A stretch of DNA of 64,000 bases from Desulfurobacterium pacificum (lineage in GTDB: Bacteria > Aquificota > Aquificia > Desulfurobacteriales > Desulfurobacteriaceae), in NCBI RefSeq assembly GCF_900182835.1, contig NZ_FXUB01000003.1, positions 62,001 to 126,000 of the forward strand. The letters are read 5' to 3'. The notes under the pieces are model-generated. The model was not told where the DNA came from and searched no databases. It worked only from the letters and a program-made list of their open reading frames with translations. Positions 16,891-25,409 of the stretch are shown here, one piece after another (positions within the stretch are counted from its first letter, which is position 1; the number at the start of each line of letters is the position of its first letter). Made by a program: the position numbers and the translations under genes.

Positions 16891-16985
16891 GGAGGCGGAC
16901 GGGGGCTGGTGTCCCTCCCGGACTTCAAATCCGGTGGTCCCGCTAAGAGCGGGATGGTGGGTTCGATTCCCATCCGCCTCCGCCA
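16891..16985 (+). tRNA. selC: tRNA-Sec (anticodon UCA)
   Basis: A 95-base tRNA with encoded CCA. The acceptor stem is 8 bp (GGAGGCGG with CCGCCTCC) and the T stem 5 bp, the 13-bp acceptor/T arrangement of bacterial tRNA-Sec. The anticodon stem CCGGA/TCCGG holds the loop CTTCAAA, so the anticodon is TCA, which reads UGA. A long extra arm follows (TCCCGC loop GCGGGA). The extended D arm also fits. The organism should therefore insert selenocysteine; selA, selB and selD are not in the window. It is very close to the PHP gene and to the convergent tyrS end, so it may be co-transcribed from the PHP side. Confidence 0.97.
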
Positions 16986-16986
16986 C

Positions 16987-18207
16987 TTATTGTTCTACTT
17001 TAACGTTTTCCGGTTTTATCCTGGCAAAACGTCTCTTTCCTACCTGGAGGATTAATTCTTCTTTGAGGACGTCAATTTTTACTGTATCGTCCGTTACTTT
17101 CTCACCGTTTACTCTTACGCCTCCACCCTTTATCTGTCTTCTGCCTTCTGAAGTTGACTTGACAAGTCCAGCTTCTTTTAGGAGTCTTGGAAGCCATATC
17201 GGGTTTTCCGGTATCGTTATTGCTGGTTCTGGAACGTTTTCTGGAATTTCTCTTTTGGAAAATACTTTTTCAAAGTGTTCTCTTGCTTTTTTCGCAGCTT
17301 CTTCTCCGTGGAACGTTTTTACTATCGTTTCGGCAAGGCGCTTCTTTGCTTCCATCGGATGAAGTGTGCCATCTTCCACTGCTTTTTTCATCTTTTCTAT
17401 CTCTTCCTCGGGCACTCTCGTAACTAACTTGTAGTAGCGCCACATAAGTTCGTCTGAGATTCTCATCACTTTGCCGAACTGTTCTTCGGGTGGTTCTAAA
17501 ATGCCTATGTAATTACCTAAAGATTTACTCATCTTCTGAACGCCGTCCAATCCTTCAAGAATCGGCATCATTATGCAGGTTTGTTCTTCCTGCCCGTGCT
17601 CTCTCTGGAGGTGCCTTCCTATGAGTAGGTTGAACTTCTGGTCTGTTCCGCCCAGCTCCACATCTGCTTTTAGAACTACCGAGTCGTATCCCTGAAGTAG
17701 TGGGTAGATAAATTCGTGGATGTGTATGGGACGCTGTTCTTTGAACCTTTTGGCAAAGTCGTCTCTTTCAAGCATTCTCGCAACGGTGTATTTGGAAGCT
17801 AACTTTATGAGGTCAGCTGCAGACATTTCTCCTAACCACTCGCTGTTAAAAACGACAACGGTTTTTTCCGGGTCAAGTATTTTAAATACCTGCTTGGCGT
17901 ATGTTTCGGCGTTTTTGAGGACTTCTTCTCTTGTTAGAGGTGGTCTTGTTTCGGATTTTCCTGTAGGGTCTCCTATCATCGCTGTGAAATCGCCTATAAG
18001 GAAGTAAACTTCGTGTCCTAATTCCTGAAAGTCTCTGAGTTTCCAGAGAAGAACTGTATGTCCTAAGTGGAGGTCTGGAGCTGTTGGGTCAAAGCCTGCT
18101 TTTACTATCAATTTTTTTCCTTTTTTGAGTTTTTCTAAGAGCTGTTCTTCGCCTATTATCTCTGCTGTTCCTCTCTTAATGATTTCAAGCTGTTTTTCCG
18201 GTGTCAT
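16987..18207 (-). CDS. tyrS: Tyrosyl-tRNA synthetase
   Basis: A 406-residue class I aminoacyl-tRNA synthetase. The HIGH-type motif is [13 protein letters not shown], the KMSKS motif is [10 protein letters not shown], and [20 protein letters not shown] is the tyrosine pocket region. A C-terminal S4 RNA-binding domain is present ([18 protein letters not shown]). The length and sequence fit the TyrZ-like subgroup. It is the last gene of the minus-strand operon; its stop is 1 base from the tRNA-Sec CCA, and its start overlaps the upstream acetyltransferase by 23 bases. Confidence 0.97.
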   Translation of the reverse strand: MTPEKQLEIIKRGTAEIIGEEQLLEKLKKGKKLIVKAGFDPTAPDLHLGHTVLLWKLRDFQELGHEVYFLIGDFTAMIGDPTGKSETRPPLTREEVLKNAETYAKQVFKILDPEKTVVVFNSEWLGEMSAADLIKLASKYTVARMLERDDFAKRFKEQRPIHIHEFIYPLLQGYDSVVLKADVELGGTDQKFNLLIGRHLQREHGQEEQTCIMMPILEGLDGVQKMSKSLGNYIGILEPPEEQFGKVMRISDELMWRYYKLVTRVPEEEIEKMKKAVEDGTLHPMEAKKRLAETIVKTFHGEEAAKKAREHFEKVFSKREIPENVPEPAITIPENPIWLPRLLKEAGLVKSTSEGRRQIKGGGVRVNGEKVTDDTVKIDVLKEELILQVGKRRFARIKPENVKVEQ

Positions 18208-18673
18208 TTCCTTCTCCTGATAGCGTTATTTCCATTGCGGTTTCATCACAGTTGGGGAATTTTACACAGTTTATGCAGTCGCGCCATATTTTGTGGGGGA
18301 GGGAATTTTTGTCTATTTCTTTAAAACCTAACTTCTTGAAGAATTCAACCTGATATGTGAGCGTGAAAACGCGTTCTATTCCTAATTCCTTTGCTTCCTC
18401 AAGAGATTTTTTTACCAGCAGCGTTCCGATGCCTTTCCTGACGTGTTCTGGTGCGACGGCTAACGAGCGTATTTCTGCGAGGTCGCTCCAGAATATCGTT
18501 AGAGCACACGTTCCAACAACTTCGCCGTTTTCTTCGCAGACCCAGAAATCCCTTATGTTTTCGTAGATACTGTTGATTGAGCGGGGGAGCATCAATCCCT
18601 GTTTGGCGTATTCGTTAATGAGATACTGGATTTTTTCTGCATCGGATATGAGGGCTTTTCTTACGTTTCTCAA
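18185..18673 (-). CDS. argA: Short N-acetylglutamate synthase-type GNAT acetyltransferase
   Basis: A 162-residue GNAT protein starting with TTG after GAGAGG. The acetyl-CoA motif A is [20 protein letters not shown], preceded by LAEIRS. The C-terminus carries [20 protein letters not shown], a Cys-containing tail typical of short NAGS proteins (ArgA-like) used for the first step of arginine synthesis in bacteria without the long ArgA. Functional assignment is by this signature; no arginine genes are adjacent. Confidence 0.75.
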   Translation of the reverse strand: MRNVRKALISDAEKIQYLINEYAKQGLMLPRSINSIYENIRDFWVCEENGEVVGTCALTIFWSDLAEIRSLAVAPEHVRKGIGTLLVKKSLEEAKELGIERVFTLTYQVEFFKKLGFKEIDKNSLPHKIWRDCINCVKFPNCDETAMEITLSGEGNDTGKTA

Positions 18674-18688
18674 TTTGCTGCCTCTCTG

Positions 18689-20119
18689 TTAAATTTCCAG
18701 TCCTTCAATATATCCTTTTTCAAACGCTTTGTCTGTAGCCAAATCTAAAACGGTCGCTTTTTCTTTGATTTTTTCTGCTTCTTCTAAGTTTCCTGTTAGT
18801 AAGAGTGAGGCGCCTTTAAGTGCAAGGTTACCTTTTGGGATTGGGACGGGTAGGTTTTCAGGTATAACCTTTAGACCTTTGATGCTTCTTGAGTCAAGAT
18901 GACTTCCAAAATCACCGCTGAAGAAAAGGTAATCCGGTATTTTTCTACCGTTTGTCAGGGCGTAAAGCCCTCCATAAATAGCTCCTTTTGCTAAAAGGAA
19001 TTTTCTTACATCTGATTGGGTTAAAGCAATTAACGAATCTTCATCTTTGTAAAGAACAAAGGCTTTTTCACCTTCTATGGTTTCAATATAGTTGTTTATC
19101 AGCGGAGGTAGGTTATCTGTAAAAGTTCCTTCTCTGTTGAGAACTTTAAAGCTTTTTAGCAGGTGTATAAGGTCAAAGTAAGCGCTTGCACATAAACCTG
19201 CAGGTTTTTTGTTTCCTATGGTCAGAAACCTAAAGCTTCTGCCATCAAAGAAAACTTTGTAGATTGCTCCTTCAACTGCTCTCATTCCGGAAAAAAGTCC
19301 TACTCCTTCAAAGGCTGGTCCTGCGGGGACAGAGGAAGCTAAGAAGGTATCTTCTGTTATGAGTCCCATCTCTGCGTTCGTTCCTAAGTCTGCTATGAGG
19401 AAAGAGTCTATTCCTTCTTTCTTTATGGCTAAAACGTTTGATAGGAAGTCTGAGCCGACGAATCCGCCTATTAGAGGAGGAAATATGAACGTTGTGTTTT
19501 CAAAACCTTCTACGCCTAATTCTTTTCCTGTCTTAATTACTGTATCTGAGACTATAGGAGAAAAGGGATGCGCTTCAAAGCTTTTTACCGGCAGGTTCAA
19601 AAGAAAGTGATGGATTACCGGGTTTGATACGGCGATAACTTTGGAAATTTTAGTGTTGAATTCTTTGAGAATCAGTTTGATAGATTTGAGAAGGAGTTCT
19701 CTCTCTTTACTGTAGAAACCTTTGGCTCCCTGTTCTACTCTGGTTACGATGTCTGCACCGAAGACAGATTGCAGGTTGAGAGTTTTAAGTCTTTTTATGA
19801 ACTTTCCTGTGTTTAAATCAAAAGCAGCGGTTTCTATTCCTGTTGTTCCTACGTCAAGGGCAACGCCTATGCCTGTTTCTGACGATGGAAGGATGTCTGG
19901 TAGAGGTTCACCAGTGTATATGAGGTTTTCTTCGGCTATTTCTACTTCACCTTCAAAAGGTCCCCAGAACAGGCAGGAGATGACGTCTTTGCCGCTTATT
20001 TTTACAGTGCATTTGCCGCAGATTCCCCTTCCGCCGCAGTAGGCGGATTTTATCAGTCCTTTTTCTCTCAGGACGCGGTAGAGGGTTTTGTCGGGGGGGA
20101 TGGAGACGTGGATTTTCAT
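18689..20119 (-). CDS. RACo-like reductive activator of corrinoid proteins (2Fe-2S plus ASKHA domain)
   Basis: A 476-residue protein. The N-terminal ferredoxin-like domain has Cys28, Cys34, Cys37 and Cys49 (AYCGGRGICGKCTVKISG) for a 2Fe-2S cluster. The rest is an ASKHA ATPase-like fold, with phosphate loops ALDVGTTGIETAAFDL and LIADLGTNAEMGL and the linker GADIVTRVEQ. This is the DUF4445/RACo architecture, which reduces Co(II) corrinoids back to Co(I) using ATP. The partner could be a corrinoid iron-sulfur protein of the acetyl-CoA pathway or a methionine synthase; none is in the window. It overlaps hepT by 4 bases. Confidence 0.82.
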   Translation of the reverse strand: MKIHVSIPPDKTLYRVLREKGLIKSAYCGGRGICGKCTVKISGKDVISCLFWGPFEGEVEIAEENLIYTGEPLPDILPSSETGIGVALDVGTTGIETAAFDLNTGKFIKRLKTLNLQSVFGADIVTRVEQGAKGFYSKERELLLKSIKLILKEFNTKISKVIAVSNPVIHHFLLNLPVKSFEAHPFSPIVSDTVIKTGKELGVEGFENTTFIFPPLIGGFVGSDFLSNVLAIKKEGIDSFLIADLGTNAEMGLITEDTFLASSVPAGPAFEGVGLFSGMRAVEGAIYKVFFDGRSFRFLTIGNKKPAGLCASAYFDLIHLLKSFKVLNREGTFTDNLPPLINNYIETIEGEKAFVLYKDEDSLIALTQSDVRKFLLAKGAIYGGLYALTNGRKIPDYLFFSGDFGSHLDSRSIKGLKVIPENLPVPIPKGNLALKGASLLLTGNLEEAEKIKEKATVLDLATDKAFEKGYIEGLEI

Positions 20120-20577
20120 TTTATTTCCAGTCCTCTTGCTTTGAGGAAATCTTTGAATTTATCAAGTGTTCTTACCAGCTCTTCTGATTTTTTGAGAGCA
20201 ATTTTGACTGTGTCTATGATTATTTCGGTTTCCCAGGGGTAAGTATGGGTTAGAATGTTCCTCAGTTCTCTTAATTCTTTCCACTTTTGTGCTGATTCAA
20301 TGAGTTCAAGCCTTTCAAGTCTGTTTAAAATGTCTATAAACGGTTTGTTTCTGACTTCTTCGCCTAAAAATTCAAGCGTTAGTGGGAAGAGTTTTTCTCC
20401 CATAGAGTCCTGCAGTTTGGAGAATCGGAAGATAAATGAGTCTATCGTTTCTACTTTTTCGGGATTCTGGAGAATTTTTTCGTCTATTCTGTTCCAGCTT
20501 TCTATTTTCTTCTTGGAGTAAACGAGACGTTCTCTATGTTTTTCCAGTTCATTGAAAACTACTTTAAGGTCTTTCAA
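20116..20577 (-). CDS. HepT-like HEPN toxin/substrate-binding protein
   Basis: A 153-residue helical protein with the HEPN motif R-X4-H-X-Y (RNILTHTY, near residue 107). In HepT toxins this motif is the RNase active site, and MntA inactivates the toxin by adding AMP to the Tyr. The gene begins inside the stop of the nucleotidyltransferase gene (ATGA), giving a complete MntA-HepT pair within a housekeeping operon. A stable toxin-antitoxin role is likely, but a non-toxic nucleotidyltransferase accessory is possible. Confidence 0.8.
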   Translation of the reverse strand: MKDLKVVFNELEKHRERLVYSKKKIESWNRIDEKILQNPEKVETIDSFIFRFSKLQDSMGEKLFPLTLEFLGEEVRNKPFIDILNRLERLELIESAQKWKELRELRNILTHTYPWETEIIIDTVKIALKKSEELVRTLDKFKDFLKARGLEIK

Positions 20578-20867
20578 ATTTTTACTCCTTTACTCTTTGC
20601 TTCTCTGCATATGAATTCCTGGCAGTCTTTCCTTTTAATTACTACATCTATCTTCTGGTCTCCGATGGCATCTTTTAGTTTTACTAAAAACTTTATTTTC
20701 TTTTCAACAACGTTTTGATAGTTATCGGTTTCTACATAAATGTCTATATCTCCGCCTTTCTTTGAATCGTCAACGCGAGAACCAAAAATCCACACCTCCA
20801 CCCCCTCCCCAAACACTTCCACCGCTGTTTCCTTTATAGCTTTAATCTCTTCCTTGCTAAGCCTCAT
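20574..20867 (-). CDS. MntA-like minimal nucleotidyltransferase antitoxin
   Basis: A 97-residue minimal nucleotidyltransferase. The catalytic motif is WIFGSRVDDSKKGGDIDIYV, that is GSX9DXD; a third acidic residue is in KIDVVIKRKD. MntA-type antitoxins transfer AMP to the HEPN partner encoded immediately downstream. It lies 2 bases after ilvE and is therefore co-transcribed with metabolic genes. Confidence 0.85.
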   Translation of the reverse strand: MRLSKEEIKAIKETAVEVFGEGVEVWIFGSRVDDSKKGGDIDIYVETDNYQNVVEKKIKFLVKLKDAIGDQKIDVVIKRKDCQEFICREAKSKGVKI

Positions 20868-20869
20868 TT

Positions 20870-21787
20870 TTAGTAAACCGGCGTTAGCCAGTGTGAATAC
20901 TTTTCGTTTTCCCCTTTAACGATGGAGAAGTAAGTTTCCTGCAGTTGTTTCGTTACTTTTCCGATTTCGCCGTTTCCTATAGTTACGTGGTCAACCTGAA
21001 CAATTGGTGCCACCTGAGCAGCAGTTCCTGTGAAGAACGCTTCATCTGCTACGTAGATTTCGCTTCTTAGAATCGGGCGCTCTTCAACTTCTATGCCTAA
21101 TTCCTCTTTTGCGATTTCTATTACAGCGTTTCTTGTAATACCTTCAAGTATGTTGCTTGACGGCGGGGGCGTTATGAGTTTGCCGTTTTTTACTATAAAT
21201 AGGTTTTCCCCGCTTCCTTCTGCTACCGTTCCATCCGGGTTTAGCATTATCGCTTCATCGTATCCGTTCATAAGCGCTTCTGTTTTTGCAAAGGCGCTGT
21301 TAACGTAAGCGCCGGCTACCTTGCAGCGTGCCGGTATCATAGTGTCGTTTATTCTGTGCCAGGAGGACGTTTTAGCCTTTAAACCTTTTGAAAGGTCAAG
21401 GTAATCACCTAAGGGCAGGGTATATATTGCAACTTCCGTTCTGTATCCTACTAACTTCGGGGAAATTTTGAGGTCGGCAAAGTAGGCTATGGGTCTTATG
21501 TAGGTGTCTTCTCTGTGCTGGCACTTCCTTAAGAGTTCAACGGTTATTTCTGTTAACTCTTCTGCTGATAGCGTGACGTTGAGGTTGAGGATTTTGCAGT
21601 TTCTCAGCATTCTTTCGTAGTGTTCTTTTAGAAAAAGTCCGAAAAGTTGCTGTTTTTCTTCGTTCCAGTATGCCCTTATACCTTCAAATACTGCTGTTCC
21701 GTAGTGGAAGGAATTTGTCTGAATGTTTATGTTTGCTTCTTCAATTGGAACGAACTTTCCTTCAAAGTAAGCGTATCTCTTATCCAT
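20870..21787 (-). CDS. ilvE: Branched-chain amino acid aminotransferase
   Basis: A 305-residue fold-type IV PLP enzyme. Seen are the N-terminal SFHYGTAVFEGIRAYWNEE, the PLP lysine in NSAFAKTEALMNGYDEAIML, and the cofactor-binding VAEGSGENLFIV and DEAFFTGTAAQV. These match IlvE, last step of Val, Leu and Ile synthesis, rather than D-amino acid transaminase. The start overlaps the lgt end by 8 bases. The length is normal. Confidence 0.95.
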   Translation of the reverse strand: MDKRYAYFEGKFVPIEEANINIQTNSFHYGTAVFEGIRAYWNEEKQQLFGLFLKEHYERMLRNCKILNLNVTLSAEELTEITVELLRKCQHREDTYIRPIAYFADLKISPKLVGYRTEVAIYTLPLGDYLDLSKGLKAKTSSWHRINDTMIPARCKVAGAYVNSAFAKTEALMNGYDEAIMLNPDGTVAEGSGENLFIVKNGKLITPPPSSNILEGITRNAVIEIAKEELGIEVEERPILRSEIYVADEAFFTGTAAQVAPIVQVDHVTIGNGEIGKVTKQLQETYFSIVKGENEKYSHWLTPVY

Positions 21788-22544
21788 TTAATGCCTCCGC
21801 GTTTTTTCTCCTGTAAATAACAATTGCTATTCCTACTGCAACCATTATTATACTTATCACCTGATTGTTGCTGAAAGTGCCTAAAATGTCTTTTGGCGTT
21901 GCTCTCCAGAACTCAATGAGGAAGCGGAAAATGCCGTAAAGGATAAGGTAAAAGCCGAAAATTTCGCCTGTAGCCTTTCTCCTTTTGTAGAGCAGGTAGA
22001 GAATTCCGGCTATGAGGAAGTTTGCCAGCGAAGATATGGGCTGAGTTGGATAGAGGGGGACGTTTAAGGGTGCAGCAGAATGGGGATTGTGGAATACAAT
22101 TGCAAACGGAGCGTGACAGACTTTACCGTAGCAGCATCCTGCCATCGTGCAGCCGATTCTTCCAAACCCCAAACCTATGGAAAGGGCAATTGAAGTAATG
22201 TCTGCGAATTTCCATACGGGGATTTTCCTCTTCCTTATAAAATATATCGCCGTTATTGCGCCGAATATTACGCCGCCGTACCAGACAAGTCCTCCCTGCC
22301 AGAAGAAAAAGATTCTATACCAAGGGTTTAAATATTCTGGATTGTAGAGGAAAAAGAAGAGCCTCGCGCCAATCATTCCGGCTATTACACTCCAGAAAGC
22401 CGTATCGGCTATGTCTTTTGTGTTTAGTCCTTCCTTTTCGGCTAACTTCATCAAAGCCAAAGAACCGAAAAAGATACCTAAAGCAACCATTACGCCGTAG
22501 GTGTAAATCGTGATAGGACCTATCTTGAACAGGATTGGATGCAT
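21780..22544 (-). CDS. lgt: Prolipoprotein diacylglyceryl transferase
   Basis: A 254-residue inner-membrane enzyme with seven hydrophobic segments. Conserved Lgt blocks are visible: IYTYGVMVALGIFFG, GARLFFFLYN, QGGLVWYGGVIFG, GRIGCTMAGCCYGK and a C-terminal YGIFRFLIEFWR. It adds diacylglycerol from phosphatidylglycerol to the lipobox Cys, the first step of lipoprotein maturation. It is immediately downstream of murJ. Confidence 0.96.
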   Translation of the reverse strand: MHPILFKIGPITIYTYGVMVALGIFFGSLALMKLAEKEGLNTKDIADTAFWSVIAGMIGARLFFFLYNPEYLNPWYRIFFFWQGGLVWYGGVIFGAITAIYFIRKRKIPVWKFADITSIALSIGLGFGRIGCTMAGCCYGKVCHAPFAIVFHNPHSAAPLNVPLYPTQPISSLANFLIAGILYLLYKRRKATGEIFGFYLILYGIFRFLIEFWRATPKDILGTFSNNQVISIIMVAVGIAIVIYRRKNAEALNG

Positions 22545-24047
22545 CTATTCCTCCGAAATGAGAGATATTACTCTGTCTTTTGTAAGGAGAAGAATAGCAA
22601 AATAAAGAGAAGCAGAGATAGTAATTACTGCCGTTACTGTTAATACGTGAGCCAAAAAGCTGTTGAGCTTGAAGTAAAGCTGGTTTCCTACAAGTGATGT
22701 AATCACTATCGGTAAGGAGAGGACTGTGTATTTTATCGGGAGTTTCCAGAAATCTTTCCTTTCGTCGTAGTGGTTGAACTTAGAAAGGAGCGCAAAGACG
22801 TTGAGCGCAGAAGTCAGTGAGGTTCCTATCGCCAATCCCATTACGCCTAAGTGGAATCCGAAGCATAGAATCAGGTTTATAAACAGGTTGAACAGAAGGG
22901 TGTAGGCTGAGATTTTAACGGGGAGTTTGTATTCGTCTAAGGAGTAGAAGGCGTTGGTGAGGATTTTTTCGGCAGAAAAGAAAAACAAACCTAAAGAATA
23001 GCCTATAAGAACTTTATAGGTTTCGTTGAGCGCTTCTTCCGAGAACGCGCCGTGGTTGAAAATCAGGTCTATTATGGCTTTCCCGAAAAAGATTAGTCCT
23101 ACGGAAGCGGGAACAACGATTGCCGAACAGAAGGTGAGTCCTGCCTTTAAGTCTCTATTAAATCCTTTCTCTCCTACTTTTTTGGAAAGTCTTGGCAGAA
23201 GAACCTGAGAGAGCCCTATAGCGAACATTCCTAAGGGTAGCTGAACGAACCTGTTGGCGTAGTAAAGGTAGGAGATTGCTCCAGCCTTTAAAAACGACGC
23301 CAAAACGGTATCTATGAGCATGGAAACCTGTCTTACGGCAAAGCCGAAAATGCCGGGTATCACGTTTTTTAGTGTCTTTTTCACGTCTTCAGACAGTGAA
23401 AGTATGGGGCGCGGTATCGCTTTTAGTCTTTTTAAGAATATTAGCTGGAGAATTAGTTGTAGGATTCCCCCTGCCACCACACCGATAGCGAGTGCTTCTA
23501 CTCCCAATTTTTCTGAGAGTAGAAGAGTAGAAAGGATTATTGCTAAGTTAAACAGAACTGTTGAGAATGCAGGCGCAAAAAAATGTTCAAATCCGTTCAG
23601 GATTCCGCCGTAGAAGGCAACCAGACTGACCATCAAAATGTAAGGAAACATCTCTCTCAGCAGTTTTATTGCCTCTGAATAGCTTGTTCCTTTTAATCCT
23701 GGAGCAACTACCTTTATCACGTAGGGAGCTGCCAATTCTCCTATCAAAACAGTTAAACTCAGAGAAACGAGCAGAACCGTTAAAAACTCTCCTGCAAACT
23801 TCAGTGCTTCCTCTTTTGAAACTTTCAGCTTTTTGGCAAAAGCCGGAGTGAACGCTGAACTGAAAGCGCCTTCTGCAAATATTCTCCTTAATAGGTTGGG
23901 AATCCTAAACGCAACGAAAAACGCATCTGTTGTAGAGGAAGCACCGAACGATGAGGCGATGATTACGTCCCTTAAGAGACCGAACACTCTACTTGCGAAT
24001 ATGGAAACAGAAACTACGAGGGAGGAGCGAAAAATCCCCTTTGACAT
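22545..24047 (-). CDS. murJ: Lipid II flippase MurJ
   Basis: A 500-residue polytopic membrane protein of the MOP superfamily with about 14 helices. The N-terminal signature FASRVFGLLRDVIIASSFGA, FRIPNLLRRIFAEGAFSSAF and the later YYANRFVQLPLGMFAIGLSQ are typical of MurJ/MviN. It flips lipid II across the inner membrane for peptidoglycan synthesis. It is the first gene of the minus-strand operon running to tyrS and is divergent from trkA across 69 bases. Confidence 0.96.
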   Translation of the reverse strand: MSKGIFRSSLVVSVSIFASRVFGLLRDVIIASSFGASSTTDAFFVAFRIPNLLRRIFAEGAFSSAFTPAFAKKLKVSKEEALKFAGEFLTVLLVSLSLTVLIGELAAPYVIKVVAPGLKGTSYSEAIKLLREMFPYILMVSLVAFYGGILNGFEHFFAPAFSTVLFNLAIILSTLLLSEKLGVEALAIGVVAGGILQLILQLIFLKRLKAIPRPILSLSEDVKKTLKNVIPGIFGFAVRQVSMLIDTVLASFLKAGAISYLYYANRFVQLPLGMFAIGLSQVLLPRLSKKVGEKGFNRDLKAGLTFCSAIVVPASVGLIFFGKAIIDLIFNHGAFSEEALNETYKVLIGYSLGLFFFSAEKILTNAFYSLDEYKLPVKISAYTLLFNLFINLILCFGFHLGVMGLAIGTSLTSALNVFALLSKFNHYDERKDFWKLPIKYTVLSLPIVITSLVGNQLYFKLNSFLAHVLTVTAVITISASLYFAILLLTKDRVISLISEE

Positions 24048-24061
24048 CCAAGTTCTCCATT

Positions 24062-24091
24062 TTTACCTTTGTCTCTCAAAAGAGTTAAAAT
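24062..24091 (+). promoter_or_regulatory. Possible promoter of trkA-trkH
   Basis: In the 69-base divergent gap, TTTACC (24062-24067) and TAAAAT (24086-24091) are spaced by 18 bases and point toward trkA, ending 26 bases before its ATG. The match is moderate and based on sigma-70-like consensus only. A GAGGTGG site (24107-24113) precedes the trkA start. Confidence 0.35.
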
Positions 24092-24116
24092 CTACCAAAA
24101 TTTTTTGAGGTGGTAA

Positions 24117-25409
24117 ATGAAAGTTTGCATAATCGGTGCCGGCGTGGTGGGAAGCTACCTGGCGAAGAAGCTTTCCAAAGAGAACCACGAAATTGCTATT
24201 GTTGACGTTGATTCTTCCAAGCTTGAGCAGATTTCCTACAACTACGACGTTTTAGCTGTGAACTGTAATGCTTTGAACGTTAACTGTTTGAAGGAAGTGG
24301 AAGATTTTGACCTTTTTGTTGTGGTGACAGAGAGCGATGAGAAGAATATAGCGATAGCCACGCTGCTGAGGGCTTTGTTCAAAAAAGACAAAATAATAGT
24401 AAGAGTTAGCAATAAAGCCTTTTCTTCTCCGCCTGTAAGGGAACTTTTGGGTTGCGATACTGTCAATATACTGTCTGAAACTGTTCAAAACGTTATATAC
24501 CAGATTAAATTTCCTTTCGCCAAAAGCGTTGTGAAGTTGGAAAAAGAAGGAATTGTTATAGTTGCCTACAGCGTGAAAGTAGAGGACAGCATATGCGGTA
24601 AACAGATAGCAGAGTTAAGAGATGTTAGAGAGAAGATAGACTTCACGATTGTTGCTATAGAGAGAGAGGGGAAAACTATAATTCCCAAAGGGGATAACTA
24701 TATATACCCTGGAGATAAAATTTACGTTGCAGTTAAAGAGGAAGACGTAGAAAAGTTGTTCACTAATTTAGGAATATCCTACGAACCTGTTAAGCTGGTG
24801 TTCGTTTTCGGTTTTTCCAGGTTTACGGAAGAGCTTCTCTCAAAACTTTCAGATTTCAGCAGTTTGCGCGTTAAGTTTATATCTCCCGACAGAGAGGTGT
24901 GTGAGAGAATTTCGGGCGAGTTTCCGAACATTTCCGTTTTCCACGGGGAGCTTACCGATATGGAACTTTTAAAGCAGGAAAATATTGGAGATGCCGACCT
25001 CTGCGTTGCGATGACGGAAGATGAGGAGACCAACATCCTTACCTGTATTCTTTCTAAAAGGCTTGGATGCAAAAAAGCATCTTCCCTTATAATGCACCCT
25101 GAGTATGAAAAGCTTATTGAATCTATTGGAATTGACGTTCCTCTTGCCCCTAGAAAACTTTTAGCTTCCAAGGTTTATAGCCGGTTGAGTTCTAAAAGTA
25201 TCTTAGAACTTCTTGAGATTTCTGAAGACCTTGACGTTATAGAAACCATCGTTCCTGAGGAAATTGACGGGAAAAGGGTTTCTGAAGTAGGAAAAGACTT
25301 GTGCGGTTTAGTTGTAGCTGTGAAAAGGGGGAATGAAGCGGAGATTGTGAAAGGTAATACCGTCTTGCACAGCGGGGATACAATAATCTGCGTGGAGAAA
25401 AGAGGATGA
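24117..25409 (+). CDS. trkA: Trk potassium uptake system NAD-binding protein TrkA
   Basis: A 430-residue peripheral membrane protein with two tandem RCK units. The first Rossmann motif is IIGAGVVGSYLAKKL, followed by VDVDSSKLEQI and an RCK-C half. The second copy starts near residue 225 (VFVFGFSRFTEELL) and its glycine motif is degenerate, a common state in TrkA. It gates the TrkH channel in response to NADH or ATP. It overlaps trkH by 4 bases. Confidence 0.95.
   Translation: MKVCIIGAGVVGSYLAKKLSKENHEIAIVDVDSSKLEQISYNYDVLAVNCNALNVNCLKEVEDFDLFVVVTESDEKNIAIATLLRALFKKDKIIVRVSNKAFSSPPVRELLGCDTVNILSETVQNVIYQIKFPFAKSVVKLEKEGIVIVAYSVKVEDSICGKQIAELRDVREKIDFTIVAIEREGKTIIPKGDNYIYPGDKIYVAVKEEDVEKLFTNLGISYEPVKLVFVFGFSRFTEELLSKLSDFSSLRVKFISPDREVCERISGEFPNISVFHGELTDMELLKQENIGDADLCVAMTEDEETNILTCILSKRLGCKKASSLIMHPEYEKLIESIGIDVPLAPRKLLASKVYSRLSSKSILELLEISEDLDVIETIVPEEIDGKRVSEVGKDLCGLVVAVKRGNEAEIVKGNTVLHSGDTIICVEKRG

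Noticed and set aside
16834-17362. Plus-strand open frames across the tRNA-Sec and the end of tyrS
   Set aside because: They cover a structural RNA and lie antisense to tyrS; their translations match no protein pattern.
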